64,000 bases of DNA from Desulfatitalea tepidiphila (GTDB lineage Bacteria > Desulfobacterota > Desulfobacteria > Desulfobacterales > Desulfosarcinaceae): assembly GCF_001293685.1 (NCBI RefSeq), contig NZ_BCAG01000003.1, forward strand, positions 558,001 to 622,000, in the 5' to 3' direction. The notes under the pieces were generated by a model that was not told the origin of the DNA, searched no databases, and saw nothing but the letters and a program-made list of their open reading frames with translations. The number at the start of each line of letters is the position of its first letter. Position 1 is the first letter of the stretch. The position numbers were made by a program, and so were the translations under genes. This document shows positions 8,506-19,340 of the stretch, piece by piece.

Positions 8506-9375
8506 ATGCATTACGAAGGCAACATCATCCGGCCGCCCAGCGAGGCCAACTCCATTCTGCTGCAGGTAACGGTCGGTTGCTCGCACAACAAGTGCACTTT
8601 CTGCGGCACCTATCGGGGCGAGCGTTTCAGAATCAAACCCGACGACATCATCATGCAGGACATCGATTTCGCGGCTGAACATTGTCGGCGCCAGCGCCGC
8701 GTGTTTCTCTGCGACGGCGATGCCTTGATCATCCCCCAAAAGCGGTTGCTCAACATCCTGCAAACCATCCGCCGCAAGCTGCCCTGGGTGACCCGGATCG
8801 GTTCCTATGCCAACACCAAGAGCATCGCCATGAAAAGCGATGAGGAACTCAAGGAGTTGCACGCCAATGGATTGGGCATTCTTTACATGGGACTCGAGAG
8901 CGGGGATGACGACACCCTGAAGGCGATCAACAAACGCGCCACCGCCGAAAAGATGATCACCATGGGCCGACGGGCCAAGGCGGCTGGTTTCAAGCTGTCG
9001 ATTACGGTCATTCTCGGCATTGCCGGACGCGAACGCTCCCAGATCCATGCCGAGGCCACGGGCCGGGTGCTTTCGGCCATCGATCCCGATTACGTGGGCG
9101 CCCTGAGCCTCATGCTGGTGCCCAACACCCCCCTTTACCAGGATTACCGCGAGGGCCGCTTCCCCCTGCTCGAACCCGAGGAGATGCTCCGGGAACTGCG
9201 CACCATTTTTGCCCACACCCATCTGTCCCAGGGGCTGTTTCATGCCAACCACGCATCGAATTATCTTCCCATCCGGGCCAGGCTGCCCCGGGACCGTGAG
9301 GCCGTGCTCGATCTCATCGACAAAGCCCTGGCCGGCCAGGTGCCCTTGAAACCGGAATGGCTCAGGGGATTGTAA
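8506..9375 (+). CDS. Radical SAM protein (Elp3/B12-domain-lacking COG1032-type)
   Basis: 289 residues from ATG 8506, chosen because AGGAGG (8489-8494) sits 11 nt upstream; the frame is open further but into the foldback repeat. The cluster motif VGCSHNKCTFCGTYR near residues 25-39 has CX4CX2C spacing instead of the usual CX3CX2C. LYMGLESGDD and the VILGIAGRE segment fit the TIM-barrel core of the Elp3/MiaB-type fold, with no TRAM or B12 domain. Expected to bind 4Fe-4S and S-adenosylmethionine and make a 5'-deoxyadenosyl radical. Substrate unknown; no operon partner. Confidence 0.8.
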   Translation: MHYEGNIIRPPSEANSILLQVTVGCSHNKCTFCGTYRGERFRIKPDDIIMQDIDFAAEHCRRQRRVFLCDGDALIIPQKRLLNILQTIRRKLPWVTRIGSYANTKSIAMKSDEELKELHANGLGILYMGLESGDDDTLKAINKRATAEKMITMGRRAKAAGFKLSITVILGIAGRERSQIHAEATGRVLSAIDPDYVGALSLMLVPNTPLYQDYREGRFPLLEPEEMLRELRTIFAHTHLSQGLFHANHASNYLPIRARLPRDREAVLDLIDKALAGQVPLKPEWLRGL

Positions 9376-9555
9376 GGGGTAGCGGCCTTCAATCCGTGAC
9401 TTGCATACAACCTCAATCCATTGTAACAAGCCTTGCCGTCCGGCCGGAAGCGATGCCGACGGACAGCAAAAACAGAAAGAGCATCGGAACGAAACCGCGT
9501 CATCATGAATATGGTCCCGGTCGCCAGGCCGGCGGACCCCAAGGAGAAACGACAG

Positions 9556-11577
<2,022 letters not shown>

Positions 11578-11591
11578 AACCAATTTCGTAG

Positions 11592-11684
11592 GGGCGGGCT
11601 TTTCGCCCACCCGTGACATCGCACGGGCCATGCGCTCGTGCAGCCATTGATTCAAGAACATGGGCAGGCCGCGCGTCTGCCCAT
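11592..11684. terminator. Two hairpins between convergent transketolase and DUF3786-like genes
   Basis: First: GGGCGGGC (11592-11599) with GCCCACCC (11605-11612), one mismatch, TTTTC loop. Second: ATGGGCAG (11660-11667) with CTGCCCAT (11677-11684), a perfect 8-bp stem. Position suggests a bidirectional transcription stop, though T-tracts are weak. The first resembles the hairpin at 21216-21236. Confidence 0.45.
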
Positions 11685-11692
11685 TTCCATTT

Positions 11693-12304
11693 CTATCCAA
11701 CCTGCTTCGCTAAAGCCAGAATCGCCTGGCTCGTATATTCCCCCACGTCGGCCAGGGCGTCGGTGGGCAGGAACAAGTGCGCATTGTGGCTGTAGAGACA
11801 GGTGACGCCGGCCGGAAAATCGTCGTCCGGCAGGTAGCAGACGTAGCACAGGGCGATTTTGGGCAACGGCCGCACCACGAAGGCGATGTCGCCGCTCACT
11901 GCGGCCGGCGCGTCGCCACCGTCGAGCCGGGCGCGGATCGTCTCTTGCAAGTCGCCCAGACGCGGGACCAGGGGGACCAGGGACTGCTCGGTGCGGTTGG
12001 CGAAAGCGCCCACGTAAGGCGCGCTGTTGGGGGCCTCTTTGAACGACTGCAGGGGTTCAAGAACCGAGTCCTCGCCGGTGGCATGCAGCCCGTAGAGGGA
12101 GATGATGATGCCCCGCGGCCCGTCTTCCGGTTGTCCGTCCAGCGTGATACCTGCCGGGGTCAGGCGGCACGCGGCGCCGAACGCCATGAACTGCAGGGCG
12201 TCGCCGTCGCGTCGAGCGCCCATGGCCGCGGCCCGTTCGTCCAGGTCGAGTGAGAAGAGTCGTTCCAGATTGTCTTTAATGATCGTGGCGTAAGCACCGG
12301 CCAT
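11693..12304 (-). CDS. DUF3786-like protein
   Basis: 203 residues from ATG 12304, preceded by AAGGA. The C-terminal half (LPKIALCYVCYLPDDDFP ... LFLPTDALADVGEY) resembles DUF3786 proteins, which are common in anaerobes and have no known function; that assignment rests on memory of the family pattern. No signal peptide or membrane segment; the four cysteines are scattered. It starts 16 nt after the stop of the next gene upstream, so the two are probably cotranscribed. Confidence 0.6.
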   Translation of the reverse strand: MAGAYATIIKDNLERLFSLDLDERAAAMGARRDGDALQFMAFGAACRLTPAGITLDGQPEDGPRGIIISLYGLHATGEDSVLEPLQSFKEAPNSAPYVGAFANRTEQSLVPLVPRLGDLQETIRARLDGGDAPAAVSGDIAFVVRPLPKIALCYVCYLPDDDFPAGVTCLYSHNAHLFLPTDALADVGEYTSQAILALAKQVG

Positions 12305-12320
12305 AAAAATTGATCCTTCT

Positions 12321-12854
12321 TCAGGCAATCACCTTTCCGATGCGGTCGCCGATCTCCCTGGCGCCCGATTTGGAAAGCGTGTTCTGCAAGGCGCGCAGGA
12401 CGGCCTTGATGACTGCGGTTTTCGGTCGGGGAGAGAGCATCTGCACGTCGATGGTCTTGATGTCGATCACCATCTCTTCGATGCGGTCGAAGTCGGCCTC
12501 GATCCTGGCGACGGCCGATTTGACGGCGGTGAGGATCTGCGCCACGGCCTGCCGGCCCTGGTCATCGAGAAAGGGATTGCTGCCGATCTTCGCATCATCC
12601 GATCTGGCTGCCGATCCGCCGTGCTGAACGGCCGCCTCGATGCCATCGGCAGTGATGCCGATGCCCCCGGACAGGGTTCTGACCTCGGCCCAACCCCGCC
12701 CGATCAACTCTTCGGCCACCTTGCCGGCTTGCTCCTTGGCCAGACCGATGGCCGCGCCCGTTTCGAACATCGATTTCTGGACATTAGGATTGCCTTCCGT
12801 AGCACGATGCAGTTCGAGCAGGAAGGCGATTTCCGTTTCTTGCGTGATGGACAT
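12321..12854 (-). CDS. Hypothetical protein, possibly DNA-binding N-terminus
   Basis: 177 residues, not recognised. Residues 1-75 could form a winged-helix unit (SMFETGAAIGLAKEQAGKVAEELIGRGWAEV, then a basic-poor GITADGIEAA wing). Residues 95-177 are helical and amphipathic, ending GDRIGKVIA, and may be a coiled coil. AAGGA precedes the ATG by about 8 nt. It heads a two-gene unit with the DUF3786-like gene. No function can be assigned. Confidence 0.65.
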   Translation of the reverse strand: MSITQETEIAFLLELHRATEGNPNVQKSMFETGAAIGLAKEQAGKVAEELIGRGWAEVRTLSGGIGITADGIEAAVQHGGSAARSDDAKIGSNPFLDDQGRQAVAQILTAVKSAVARIEADFDRIEEMVIDIKTIDVQMLSPRPKTAVIKAVLRALQNTLSKSGAREIGDRIGKVIA

Positions 12855-13122
12855 TGACGTTTTCCTTATGGGTAGATGTCGCAGTTTTTGTGAGTGTCCG
12901 CGGCCACCATAACATAGCGGCCATGGGAATGAAACGGGACGGCCCGGTCTTCAGCCAAAGGCAATCTGTCCTGCACGCCATCTTTATCATTGAAGGGACC
13001 ACCGATTTCATCTACAAAAAAGCGGCGGACAAACGGCCAATGAAATGAGATGAAACCACAAAAAGTCCGTATCGGACGGCGTCGTCCAACATTAATCACA
13101 GATACGACTAAGGGAAGATGCC
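12855..13122. other. Intergenic region, no gene called
   Basis: About 270 bp between divergent genes. A minus-strand frame (12866-13099) ends in a protein-like stretch but has no ribosome site, so it is left uncalled. No clear promoter was found. Confidence 0.3.
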
Positions 13123-14118
13123 TTGAAAATTCTGGTGACCGGCAATCTGCCGGAAGACATCACGGACCGCATACGCGCCGATTATGCGACCCGCATCCAT
13201 GATCTGGATCGCCCCATGGGCCGCGATGCGCTGCTTTCCGCCGTGCCCGAGGTCGACGGACTCCTGTGCATGATCACCGACCGCATCGACGCGGAATTGC
13301 TCGACCGGGCGCCGCGCCTCAAGATCGTGGCCAACTTCGGGGTGGGCTACAACAACATCGACGTGGCGGCGGCCACCCGGCATGGGGTGATGGTGACCAA
13401 CACGCCGGGCGTGCTTACCGACAGCACGGCCGATCTGGCCATGGCCCTGCTTCTGGCCGTCGGGCGCCGCATCGTTGAATCGGACCGCCACACCCGGGAA
13501 GGCCGCTTTCAGTTCTGGGCCCCGTTTCATTTCCTGGGGCACGAGGTGTCGGGCACCACTCTCGGCATCGCGGGCATGGGGCGCATCGGCCAGGCCGTGG
13601 CCCGCCGGGCCAAAGGGTTCGGCATGCGGGTGATCTATCACAACCGCAACCGCCTGCCGGCCGATCAGGAAGGCCGCCTGGAGGCGCACTATGTGGAATG
13701 GCCGGCCCTGCTGGCCGAGTCCGACTACCTCTCGCTGCACGTGCCCCTGACCGACGAAACCCGCCACCTCATCGGCCCCGCCGAGCTGGCCGCCATGAAG
13801 CCGAGCGCTTTCCTGATCAACACGGCGCGCGGGCCGGTGGTGGACGAGGCGGCCCTGGTCGACGCGCTCAGGTCGGGCCGCATCGCAGGCGCCGGTCTGG
13901 ATGTATACGAAAACGAACCCGAGCTCACCCCCGGCCTGACGGATCTGGACAACGTCGTGCTGCTGCCCCACGTGGGCAGCGCCACCGTGGCCACGCGCCG
14001 CCGCATGGCCGCCATGGCGGTGGATAACCTGCTGGCCGGTCTCGACGGACGCGAACCGCCGAACTGGGTCAACGCGAACGACATGAAAGCCCGGCCTGCA
14101 TCCGGCCAAAACACGTGA
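13123..14118 (+). CDS. D-isomer-specific 2-hydroxyacid dehydrogenase (glyoxylate/hydroxypyruvate reductase-like)
   Basis: 331 residues from a TTG with AGGGAAG 8 nt upstream. It reduces a 2-keto acid to the D-2-hydroxy acid with NAD(P)H, or the reverse. The Rossmann motif GIAGMGRIGQAVA is near residues 148-160. The catalytic triad lies in INTARGPVVDE (Arg), DVYENEPE (Glu) and LLPHVGSAT (His). Overall similarity is to GyaR/GhrB-type glyoxylate reductases, but the family is broad and 3-phosphoglycerate is a weaker possibility. It lies 80 nt before moeA, perhaps in the same transcript. Confidence 0.85.
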   Translation: MKILVTGNLPEDITDRIRADYATRIHDLDRPMGRDALLSAVPEVDGLLCMITDRIDAELLDRAPRLKIVANFGVGYNNIDVAAATRHGVMVTNTPGVLTDSTADLAMALLLAVGRRIVESDRHTREGRFQFWAPFHFLGHEVSGTTLGIAGMGRIGQAVARRAKGFGMRVIYHNRNRLPADQEGRLEAHYVEWPALLAESDYLSLHVPLTDETRHLIGPAELAAMKPSAFLINTARGPVVDEAALVDALRSGRIAGAGLDVYENEPELTPGLTDLDNVVLLPHVGSATVATRRRMAAMAVDNLLAGLDGREPPNWVNANDMKARPASGQNT

Positions 14119-14198
14119 TGGATCTGCGGCCGCCTCGATGCGCGCCGGATCGGGAGAGCGAACGTCTCTATCGGGGCCTTAAGAATTGGAATGGATGA

Positions 14199-15422
14199 AT
14201 GAAACCATTTTTTGACGTGATGGATATCGATGCGGTGCTGGCCCTCAAGGCGCGGTTCGAGCCCGTGGGCGCCGCCCGGATTGCCCTGGAACAGGCCCTT
14301 GGAAGATTCCTGGCCGAAGATCTGGTGGCCGATCGCGACCTGCCGGGATTCGACCGCGCCACCATGGACGGGTACGCGGTCCGCGCCGCTTCCACCTATG
14401 GCGCCAGCGAGGGCAATCCCGCCTATCTGAACCTCGTGGGCGCGGTGGGCATGGGCCGGACGCCCGATCACCGGGTCGGCCCCGGGCAGGCATCGCGCAT
14501 CGCCACCGGCGGCATGCTGCCCGAAGGCGCCGATGCCGTGGTGATGATCGAGCATGCCGAAGCCGTCGACGACACCACCCTCGAGGTGTACCGCAGCGTG
14601 GCACCGGGGCAGCACATGGTGGCCCGGGACGAGGATGCGGCCAGGGGCGAGGTGTTGCTGCCCGCCGGCCGGCGCCTCAGGGCCCAGGAAATCGGGCTGC
14701 TGGCGGCGTGCGGTCACACATCGGTGCGGGTGTTCGACGTGCCCCGGGTGGGGATCATCTCCACCGGCGACGAAGTGGTTCCCGTCACCGCCGAGCCGGC
14801 CCCCGGCCAGGTGCGCGACGTCAACGCCTACACCCTGGCGGCGCTGGTCGCCCAGGCCGGCGGCGCGCCGGAGCGCTACGGCATTGTCAAGGACCGCTAC
14901 GAGGACCTGCTCGACGTGTGTCGCCGGGCCCTGGCCGAAAAACGCATGGTGCTGGTATCGGGCGGCAGTTCGGTGGGCACGCGCGATCTGACCGAGGCGG
15001 TGTTGTCCGCCCTGTCCGAAAGCAGCATCCTGGTGCATGGGGTCTCGATCAGTCCGGGCAAACCGACCATCCTGGCCCGCTGCGGCACCAAAGCCTTCTG
15101 GGGGCTGCCGGGGCATGTGACATCGGCCATGGTCGTGTTTATGGTATTGGTACGTCCCTTTCTGATACATATCGGCGGCGGGACCGGCGAAACGCCGGTG
15201 CGGGTGCGGGCCCGTCTCGCCCGCAACGTGGCCTCGGCCCAGGGCAGGGTCGATTATGTGCGCGTGCGGCTCGCGGAAAAGGAGGGCCAGCTGTGGGCCG
15301 AGCCGATCCTGGGGGCCTCGGGGCTGATCCGCACCATGATCGCGGCCGACGGGTTGATGGCCGTGGACCTGAACAGCGAAGGGTTGGAGCGGGGCGCCGA
15401 GGTCGAGGTGCTGTTGGCGTGA
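14199..15422 (+). CDS. moeA: Molybdopterin molybdenumtransferase (MoeA)
   Basis: 407 residues, the normal length. MoeA inserts Mo (or W) into adenylylated molybdopterin. Seen: DRDLPGFDRATMDGYAVR (about 43-60), ATGGMLPEGADAVVMIE (about 102-118), GIISTGDEVVPV (about 186-197), LVSGGSSVGTRD (about 251-262), and SPGKPTILA with WGLPGHVTSAM near 290-310. The C-terminal domain IV is present. It is followed after about 43 nt by a second, longer MoeA homologue. Paired MoeA proteins in anaerobes are often thought to split Mo and W duties; that is inference here. Confidence 0.92.
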   Translation: MKPFFDVMDIDAVLALKARFEPVGAARIALEQALGRFLAEDLVADRDLPGFDRATMDGYAVRAASTYGASEGNPAYLNLVGAVGMGRTPDHRVGPGQASRIATGGMLPEGADAVVMIEHAEAVDDTTLEVYRSVAPGQHMVARDEDAARGEVLLPAGRRLRAQEIGLLAACGHTSVRVFDVPRVGIISTGDEVVPVTAEPAPGQVRDVNAYTLAALVAQAGGAPERYGIVKDRYEDLLDVCRRALAEKRMVLVSGGSSVGTRDLTEAVLSALSESSILVHGVSISPGKPTILARCGTKAFWGLPGHVTSAMVVFMVLVRPFLIHIGGGTGETPVRVRARLARNVASAQGRVDYVRVRLAEKEGQLWAEPILGASGLIRTMIAADGLMAVDLNSEGLERGAEVEVLLA

Positions 15423-15465
15423 TGATCGTTTTTCGTCCTTGTAATCTATTGAAAAGGAAATCCTT

Positions 15466-17391
15466 GTGGTCCCGAAACGTAATGTCTATTTGAAGATGAA
15501 ATCCCTGGAAGAGGCGCGGCGCATCGTGCTGGAGGCGTTCGGCGACCGGACACCCGATGCGGAGACGGTGCCGACGCCCGAAGCCGTGGGCCGGGTCCTG
15601 GCCGAACCCGTGGCCGCGCGGCTCTCCTCTCCCCATTTCCACGCGGCCGCCATGGACGGGATCGCCGTGCGCGCCACCGACACCTTCGGCGCCCATCCAG
15701 CCAAACCCAAGACGTTGACCGTCGGCGAGAGTGCGATCTTCGTCAATACCGGCCATGTGATGCCCGCCGGCACCGATGCCGTCATCATGATCGAAAACGT
15801 GCAGGAACACGAGGCGGGCCGGGTGGTGATCGAGGCGCCGGCCTTCCCATGGCAGAACGTGCGAAAAATGGGCGAGGACATCGTGGCCACGGAAATGCTG
15901 TTTGCCCGTCGGCACCGGGTGACGCCTTACTGCGTCGGCGCCCTGCTGGCTGCCGGTCACTTCCAGGTCAAGGTGCTGCGCAAGCCATGGCTGGTCATCC
16001 AGCCGACCGGTTCCGAACTGGTCGATTGGCGGCGCCAGGGCGAGTGCCAGTTGCTTCCCGGCCAGGCCATCGAATCCAATGCTTACGTGCTGGGCAAACT
16101 GGCCGAGGCGGCCGGCGCCCGGTATGAGCGTCTGGAATTGCTGGGCGACGACCTCGATGCCATCGCCGGCGCCGCGCGGGCGGCCGTCGAAAAGGGGGCC
16201 GACGCGGTCCTGATCGTGGGCGGTTCCTCTGCGGGGTCGGAGGATTATGCCCGCGCGGTGATCGAGCGCCTCGGCGAGATCCTGGTGCACGGGGTCACCA
16301 TGATGCCGGGCAAGCCGACCATCGTGGGCCGGGCCGGGTCCACGCCCGTATTCGGCATGCCCGGATACCCGGTGTCGAACATCATCGCCTTCGAACAGCT
16401 CGTGGAGCCGCTGCTGGCCAGGATGCTGGGCCAGCCGCCGGCCCGCCGGGAGCGGGTCGATGTCTACCCCACGCGCAAGATTCCCTCCAAGCTGGGACTC
16501 GAAGAGTTCGTGCGCGTCAAGATCGGGCATGTGGGCGACCGCCTGGTGGCCACCACCCTGCCGCGCGGGGCGGGCCAGATCACCAGCATCACCGAGGCCG
16601 ACGGCATCATCCGCATCCCCTCCCAACTCGAAGGGGTGGCCGAGGACGAACCGGTGACGGCCGAACTGCTCAAGCCCCTGGCGGCCATCGGCCGGACCGT
16701 GGTGGTCGTGGGCAGCCACGACAACACCCTGGACCTGCTGGCCGACGAACTGCGCGCCCAGGGGGCCGACCTGAGCCTGTCATCGAGCCACGTGGGCAGC
16801 CTGGGCGGGCTCATGGCCGTCAAGCGGGGCGTTTGCCACGTGGCCGGCACCCATCTGCTCGACGAGCGCACCGGCACCTACAACCTGGCCGACATCAAAA
16901 AGTACCTGCCCGATGTCAACGTGCGGCTGGTGCACCTGGTGATGCGCGACCAGGGCCTCATGGTGCCGGCCGGAAACCCGAAGGGCATCCAGGGGCTCGA
17001 GGACCTGCGGCGCGAGGACGTCCGCCTGATCAACCGCCAGAGCGGTTCGGGCACGCGCATCCTGCTCGACTTCCGGCTCCGGCAGTTGGGTATCGACCCG
17101 GACCAGGTCGCCGGCTACACCAACGAAGAGTTCACCCACATGGCCGTGGCCGCGGCCGTGATCAGCGGCGCGGCCGACGTGGGTCTCGGCATCTACGCAG
17201 CGGCCAGGGCTCTGGGCCTGGATTTCATTCCAGTGGTCACCGAGCAGTACGATCTGTTGATTCCAGGCGCCTGTTTCGACAGCGATCCGATTCAAACGAT
17301 GCTGCGGGTGATCCGCAGCGAGGCGTTCAAACGCCGGGTCAACGCCCTGGGGGGGTATCACACCGAGCGTACCGGAGAAATACTTCTCTAA
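15466..17391 (+). CDS. MoeA-like protein fused to a periplasmic-binding-protein-like (molybdate-binding) domain
   Basis: 641 residues. Residues 1-405 are MoeA-like (HAAAMDGIAVRA, NTGHVMPAGTDAVIMIE, VGGSSAGSEDYA, MPGKPTIVGR, FGMPGYPVSN). Residues about 411-641 form a COG1910-type type II binding-protein domain: SHDNTLDLLADEL, SSHVGSLGGLMAVKRG, NRQSGSGTRILLDF, GAADVGLGIYAAA. No signal peptide, so the binding domain is cytoplasmic. GTG start with AAAAGGAAA upstream. It probably senses or delivers molybdate or tungstate to the insertion reaction. This fusion is a known arrangement in archaea and some anaerobes. Confidence 0.88.
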   Translation: MVPKRNVYLKMKSLEEARRIVLEAFGDRTPDAETVPTPEAVGRVLAEPVAARLSSPHFHAAAMDGIAVRATDTFGAHPAKPKTLTVGESAIFVNTGHVMPAGTDAVIMIENVQEHEAGRVVIEAPAFPWQNVRKMGEDIVATEMLFARRHRVTPYCVGALLAAGHFQVKVLRKPWLVIQPTGSELVDWRRQGECQLLPGQAIESNAYVLGKLAEAAGARYERLELLGDDLDAIAGAARAAVEKGADAVLIVGGSSAGSEDYARAVIERLGEILVHGVTMMPGKPTIVGRAGSTPVFGMPGYPVSNIIAFEQLVEPLLARMLGQPPARRERVDVYPTRKIPSKLGLEEFVRVKIGHVGDRLVATTLPRGAGQITSITEADGIIRIPSQLEGVAEDEPVTAELLKPLAAIGRTVVVVGSHDNTLDLLADELRAQGADLSLSSSHVGSLGGLMAVKRGVCHVAGTHLLDERTGTYNLADIKKYLPDVNVRLVHLVMRDQGLMVPAGNPKGIQGLEDLRREDVRLINRQSGSGTRILLDFRLRQLGIDPDQVAGYTNEEFTHMAVAAAVISGAADVGLGIYAAARALGLDFIPVVTEQYDLLIPGACFDSDPIQTMLRVIRSEAFKRRVNALGGYHTERTGEILL

Positions 17392-17417
17392 GGTGGTGCG
17401 GGCGGGAGGAATGCGGC

Positions 17418-17855
17418 ATGGCTCAACTCGATCCCGGTTATTTTCGCCTCTTCGATCATACCGCCGACCTGGGGATGGAGATCTACGGTGACGACGCGGC
17501 GGCCCTGTTCGCCAATGCGGCCCGGGCGCTGTTTCAATCGCTCGTGTCGACCGGGGAGGAGCAGCCGGCTGAAAGCTGCCGGAAAACGATCGCTGTCACC
17601 GGAGCGGACTGGCCCGACCTCATGGTCAACTGGCTCAGGGAACTGCTCTATCTCTGGAACGGGCATCAGAAGATTCTCATCGACCTTCACATCGAGTCCC
17701 TGTCCCAGACCGCCGTTCGCGCGCAGGTCACGGCGGGTGATTTCGATCCCCGGCGGCATACCGTCGACCAGGAGATCAAGGCGGTCACCTACCACCAGAT
17801 CGAAGCCGGACCGCACGGCGGCCGCTGGCGCGCCAGGGTGATCTTTGATATCTAG
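17418..17855 (+). CDS. Archease
   Basis: 145 residues from ATG 17418 (GGGAGGA 7 nt upstream), matching the size of the family. Archease activates the RNA ligase RtcB by promoting its guanylylation. Conserved FDHTADLGMEIYG (about 10-22) with metal-binding Asp/His, NWLRELLYLW in the middle, IKAVTYHQ near 122 and the C-terminal VIFDI ending in a conserved Asp-Ile are all present. It lies 27 nt after the MoeA fusion and 46 nt before rtcB, so archease and ligase are cotranscribed. Confidence 0.9.
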   Translation: MAQLDPGYFRLFDHTADLGMEIYGDDAAALFANAARALFQSLVSTGEEQPAESCRKTIAVTGADWPDLMVNWLRELLYLWNGHQKILIDLHIESLSQTAVRAQVTAGDFDPRRHTVDQEIKAVTYHQIEAGPHGGRWRARVIFDI

Positions 17856-17901
17856 CGGCCATGACCTGGTGAAATTCGGGTTTTGACATCAGGAGGACGC
17901 C

Positions 17902-19335
17902 ATGGACATCCATCGCATCGACGACTATCGTTGGCGGGTCGAACCCTTTGGGCAGATGAGGGTGCCCGGCATCGTCTACACCAGCGCCGGCATGCTCGAC
18001 CAGCTGCGCGAGGAGCAGGCCCTCAACCAGGTGGCCAACGTGGCGACCCTGCCCGGCATCGTCAAGGCCTCGCTGGCCATGCCGGACATCCACTGGGGAT
18101 ACGGTTTTCCCATCGGCGGGGTGGCCGCCTTCGACTGGAACAGCGGCATCGTGTCGCCCGGCGGCGTCGGCTACGACATCAACTGCGGGGTGCGCCTGGC
18201 GGCCACGGATCTGGACTACGAGGACATCCGCGACCGGAAGCGGGAACTGGTGGATGCCCTCTACCGCCACGTGCCCTCGGGCGTGGGGTCCACCGGTTCG
18301 GTCAAGCTGTCGGCCAAGGAGGAGAAGAACGTGCTGCGCATGGGCAGCCGCTGGGCGGTCCAGAACGGCTTCGGCACCGATGACGATCTGGCCCATACCG
18401 AGGACGGCGGGTGCCTGGCCCATGCCGATCCGGAACAGGTCAGCGAACGCGCCCTGGAGCGGGGCAAACAACAGCTCGGCACCCTCGGGTCGGGCAACCA
18501 CTTCGTGGAAGTTGGCGTGGTCGAGGAGATTTTCCTGCCCGATACAGCCGCGGCCTTCGGTTTGCGCGAGGGGCAGGTCACCGTCCTGCTGCACACCGGT
18601 TCGCGGGGCTTGGGCTATCAAATCTGCGATGACTTTCTGGCGCTCCTGAGCAAGCATGTGCTGACCTTGGGCATCCAATTGCCCGATCGCCAGCTGGCCT
18701 GCGCCTACATTCAATCCGAAGAGGGCCGGCGCTACCTCGGCGCCATGGCCTGCGCCGCCAACTACGCCTGGGCCAACCGCCAGATCCTGCTGCACCGCTG
18801 CCGGGAGGTTTTCGAAGAGACCCTGGCCATCGGCCCGAGGGATTTGAACATGCGCCTGGTCTATGACGTGTGCCACAACATGGCCAAAAAGGAAGAGCAC
18901 ATGGTCGACGGCCGCCGGCAGTGGCTCTGCGTGCACCGCAAGGGCGCCACCCGCGCCTTCGGCCCCGGCCAGCGCGCCGTGAGCGAGGCGTATCGCGAGG
19001 TGGGCCAGCCGATTTTGATCCCCGGCGACATGGGCACCGCCTCTTACGTCCTGGTCGGCACCCAGCGAGCCATGGAAGAGACCTTCGGCTCCACCTGCCA
19101 CGGCGCAGGCCGGGTTCTCAGCCGCAAGGCGGCCATGCGCAAGGCCAAGGGGCGCTCCATCGCCCGGGAACTCGAGGACCAGGGGATCCTCGTGCGTTGG
19201 ACCGGCCGCAGTACCCTGGCCGAAGAGATGCCCGAGGCGTATAAAAACGTCTCCGAAGTCGTCGACGTGGTCCACGGCGCCGGCATTTCCAGGAAGGTGG
19301 CGCGGTTGCGGCCGTTGGTGGTGGTGAAGGGATAG
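17902..19335 (+). CDS. rtcB: tRNA-splicing / RNA-repair ligase RtcB
   Basis: 477 residues, full length. RtcB joins RNA ends bearing 2',3'-cyclic phosphate (or 3'-phosphate) to 5'-OH ends using GTP and Mn2+. Motifs: MPDIHWGYGFPIGG (about 54-67), GGVGYDINCGVRL with metal-binding Asp and Cys (about 89-101), GSGNHFVEV (about 196-204), HTGSRGLGYQ, and STCHGAGRVLSRKA with the histidine that takes GMP (near residue 400). AGGAGG precedes the ATG. Paired with archease. No rtcA or rtcR is visible, so the physiological RNA is unknown. Confidence 0.95.
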   Translation: MDIHRIDDYRWRVEPFGQMRVPGIVYTSAGMLDQLREEQALNQVANVATLPGIVKASLAMPDIHWGYGFPIGGVAAFDWNSGIVSPGGVGYDINCGVRLAATDLDYEDIRDRKRELVDALYRHVPSGVGSTGSVKLSAKEEKNVLRMGSRWAVQNGFGTDDDLAHTEDGGCLAHADPEQVSERALERGKQQLGTLGSGNHFVEVGVVEEIFLPDTAAAFGLREGQVTVLLHTGSRGLGYQICDDFLALLSKHVLTLGIQLPDRQLACAYIQSEEGRRYLGAMACAANYAWANRQILLHRCREVFEETLAIGPRDLNMRLVYDVCHNMAKKEEHMVDGRRQWLCVHRKGATRAFGPGQRAVSEAYREVGQPILIPGDMGTASYVLVGTQRAMEETFGSTCHGAGRVLSRKAAMRKAKGRSIARELEDQGILVRWTGRSTLAEEMPEAYKNVSEVVDVVHGAGISRKVARLRPLVVVKG

Positions 19336-19340
19336 AAAAA

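Noticed and set aside
12866-13099. 77-codon minus-strand frame with a protein-like C-terminal half
   Set aside because: No ribosome site, no family match, and competing frames overlap it; too weak to call.
14119-14198. Molybdenum-cofactor riboswitch before moeA
   Set aside because: The gap is only 80 nt and lacks the size and hairpin pattern expected of that riboswitch.
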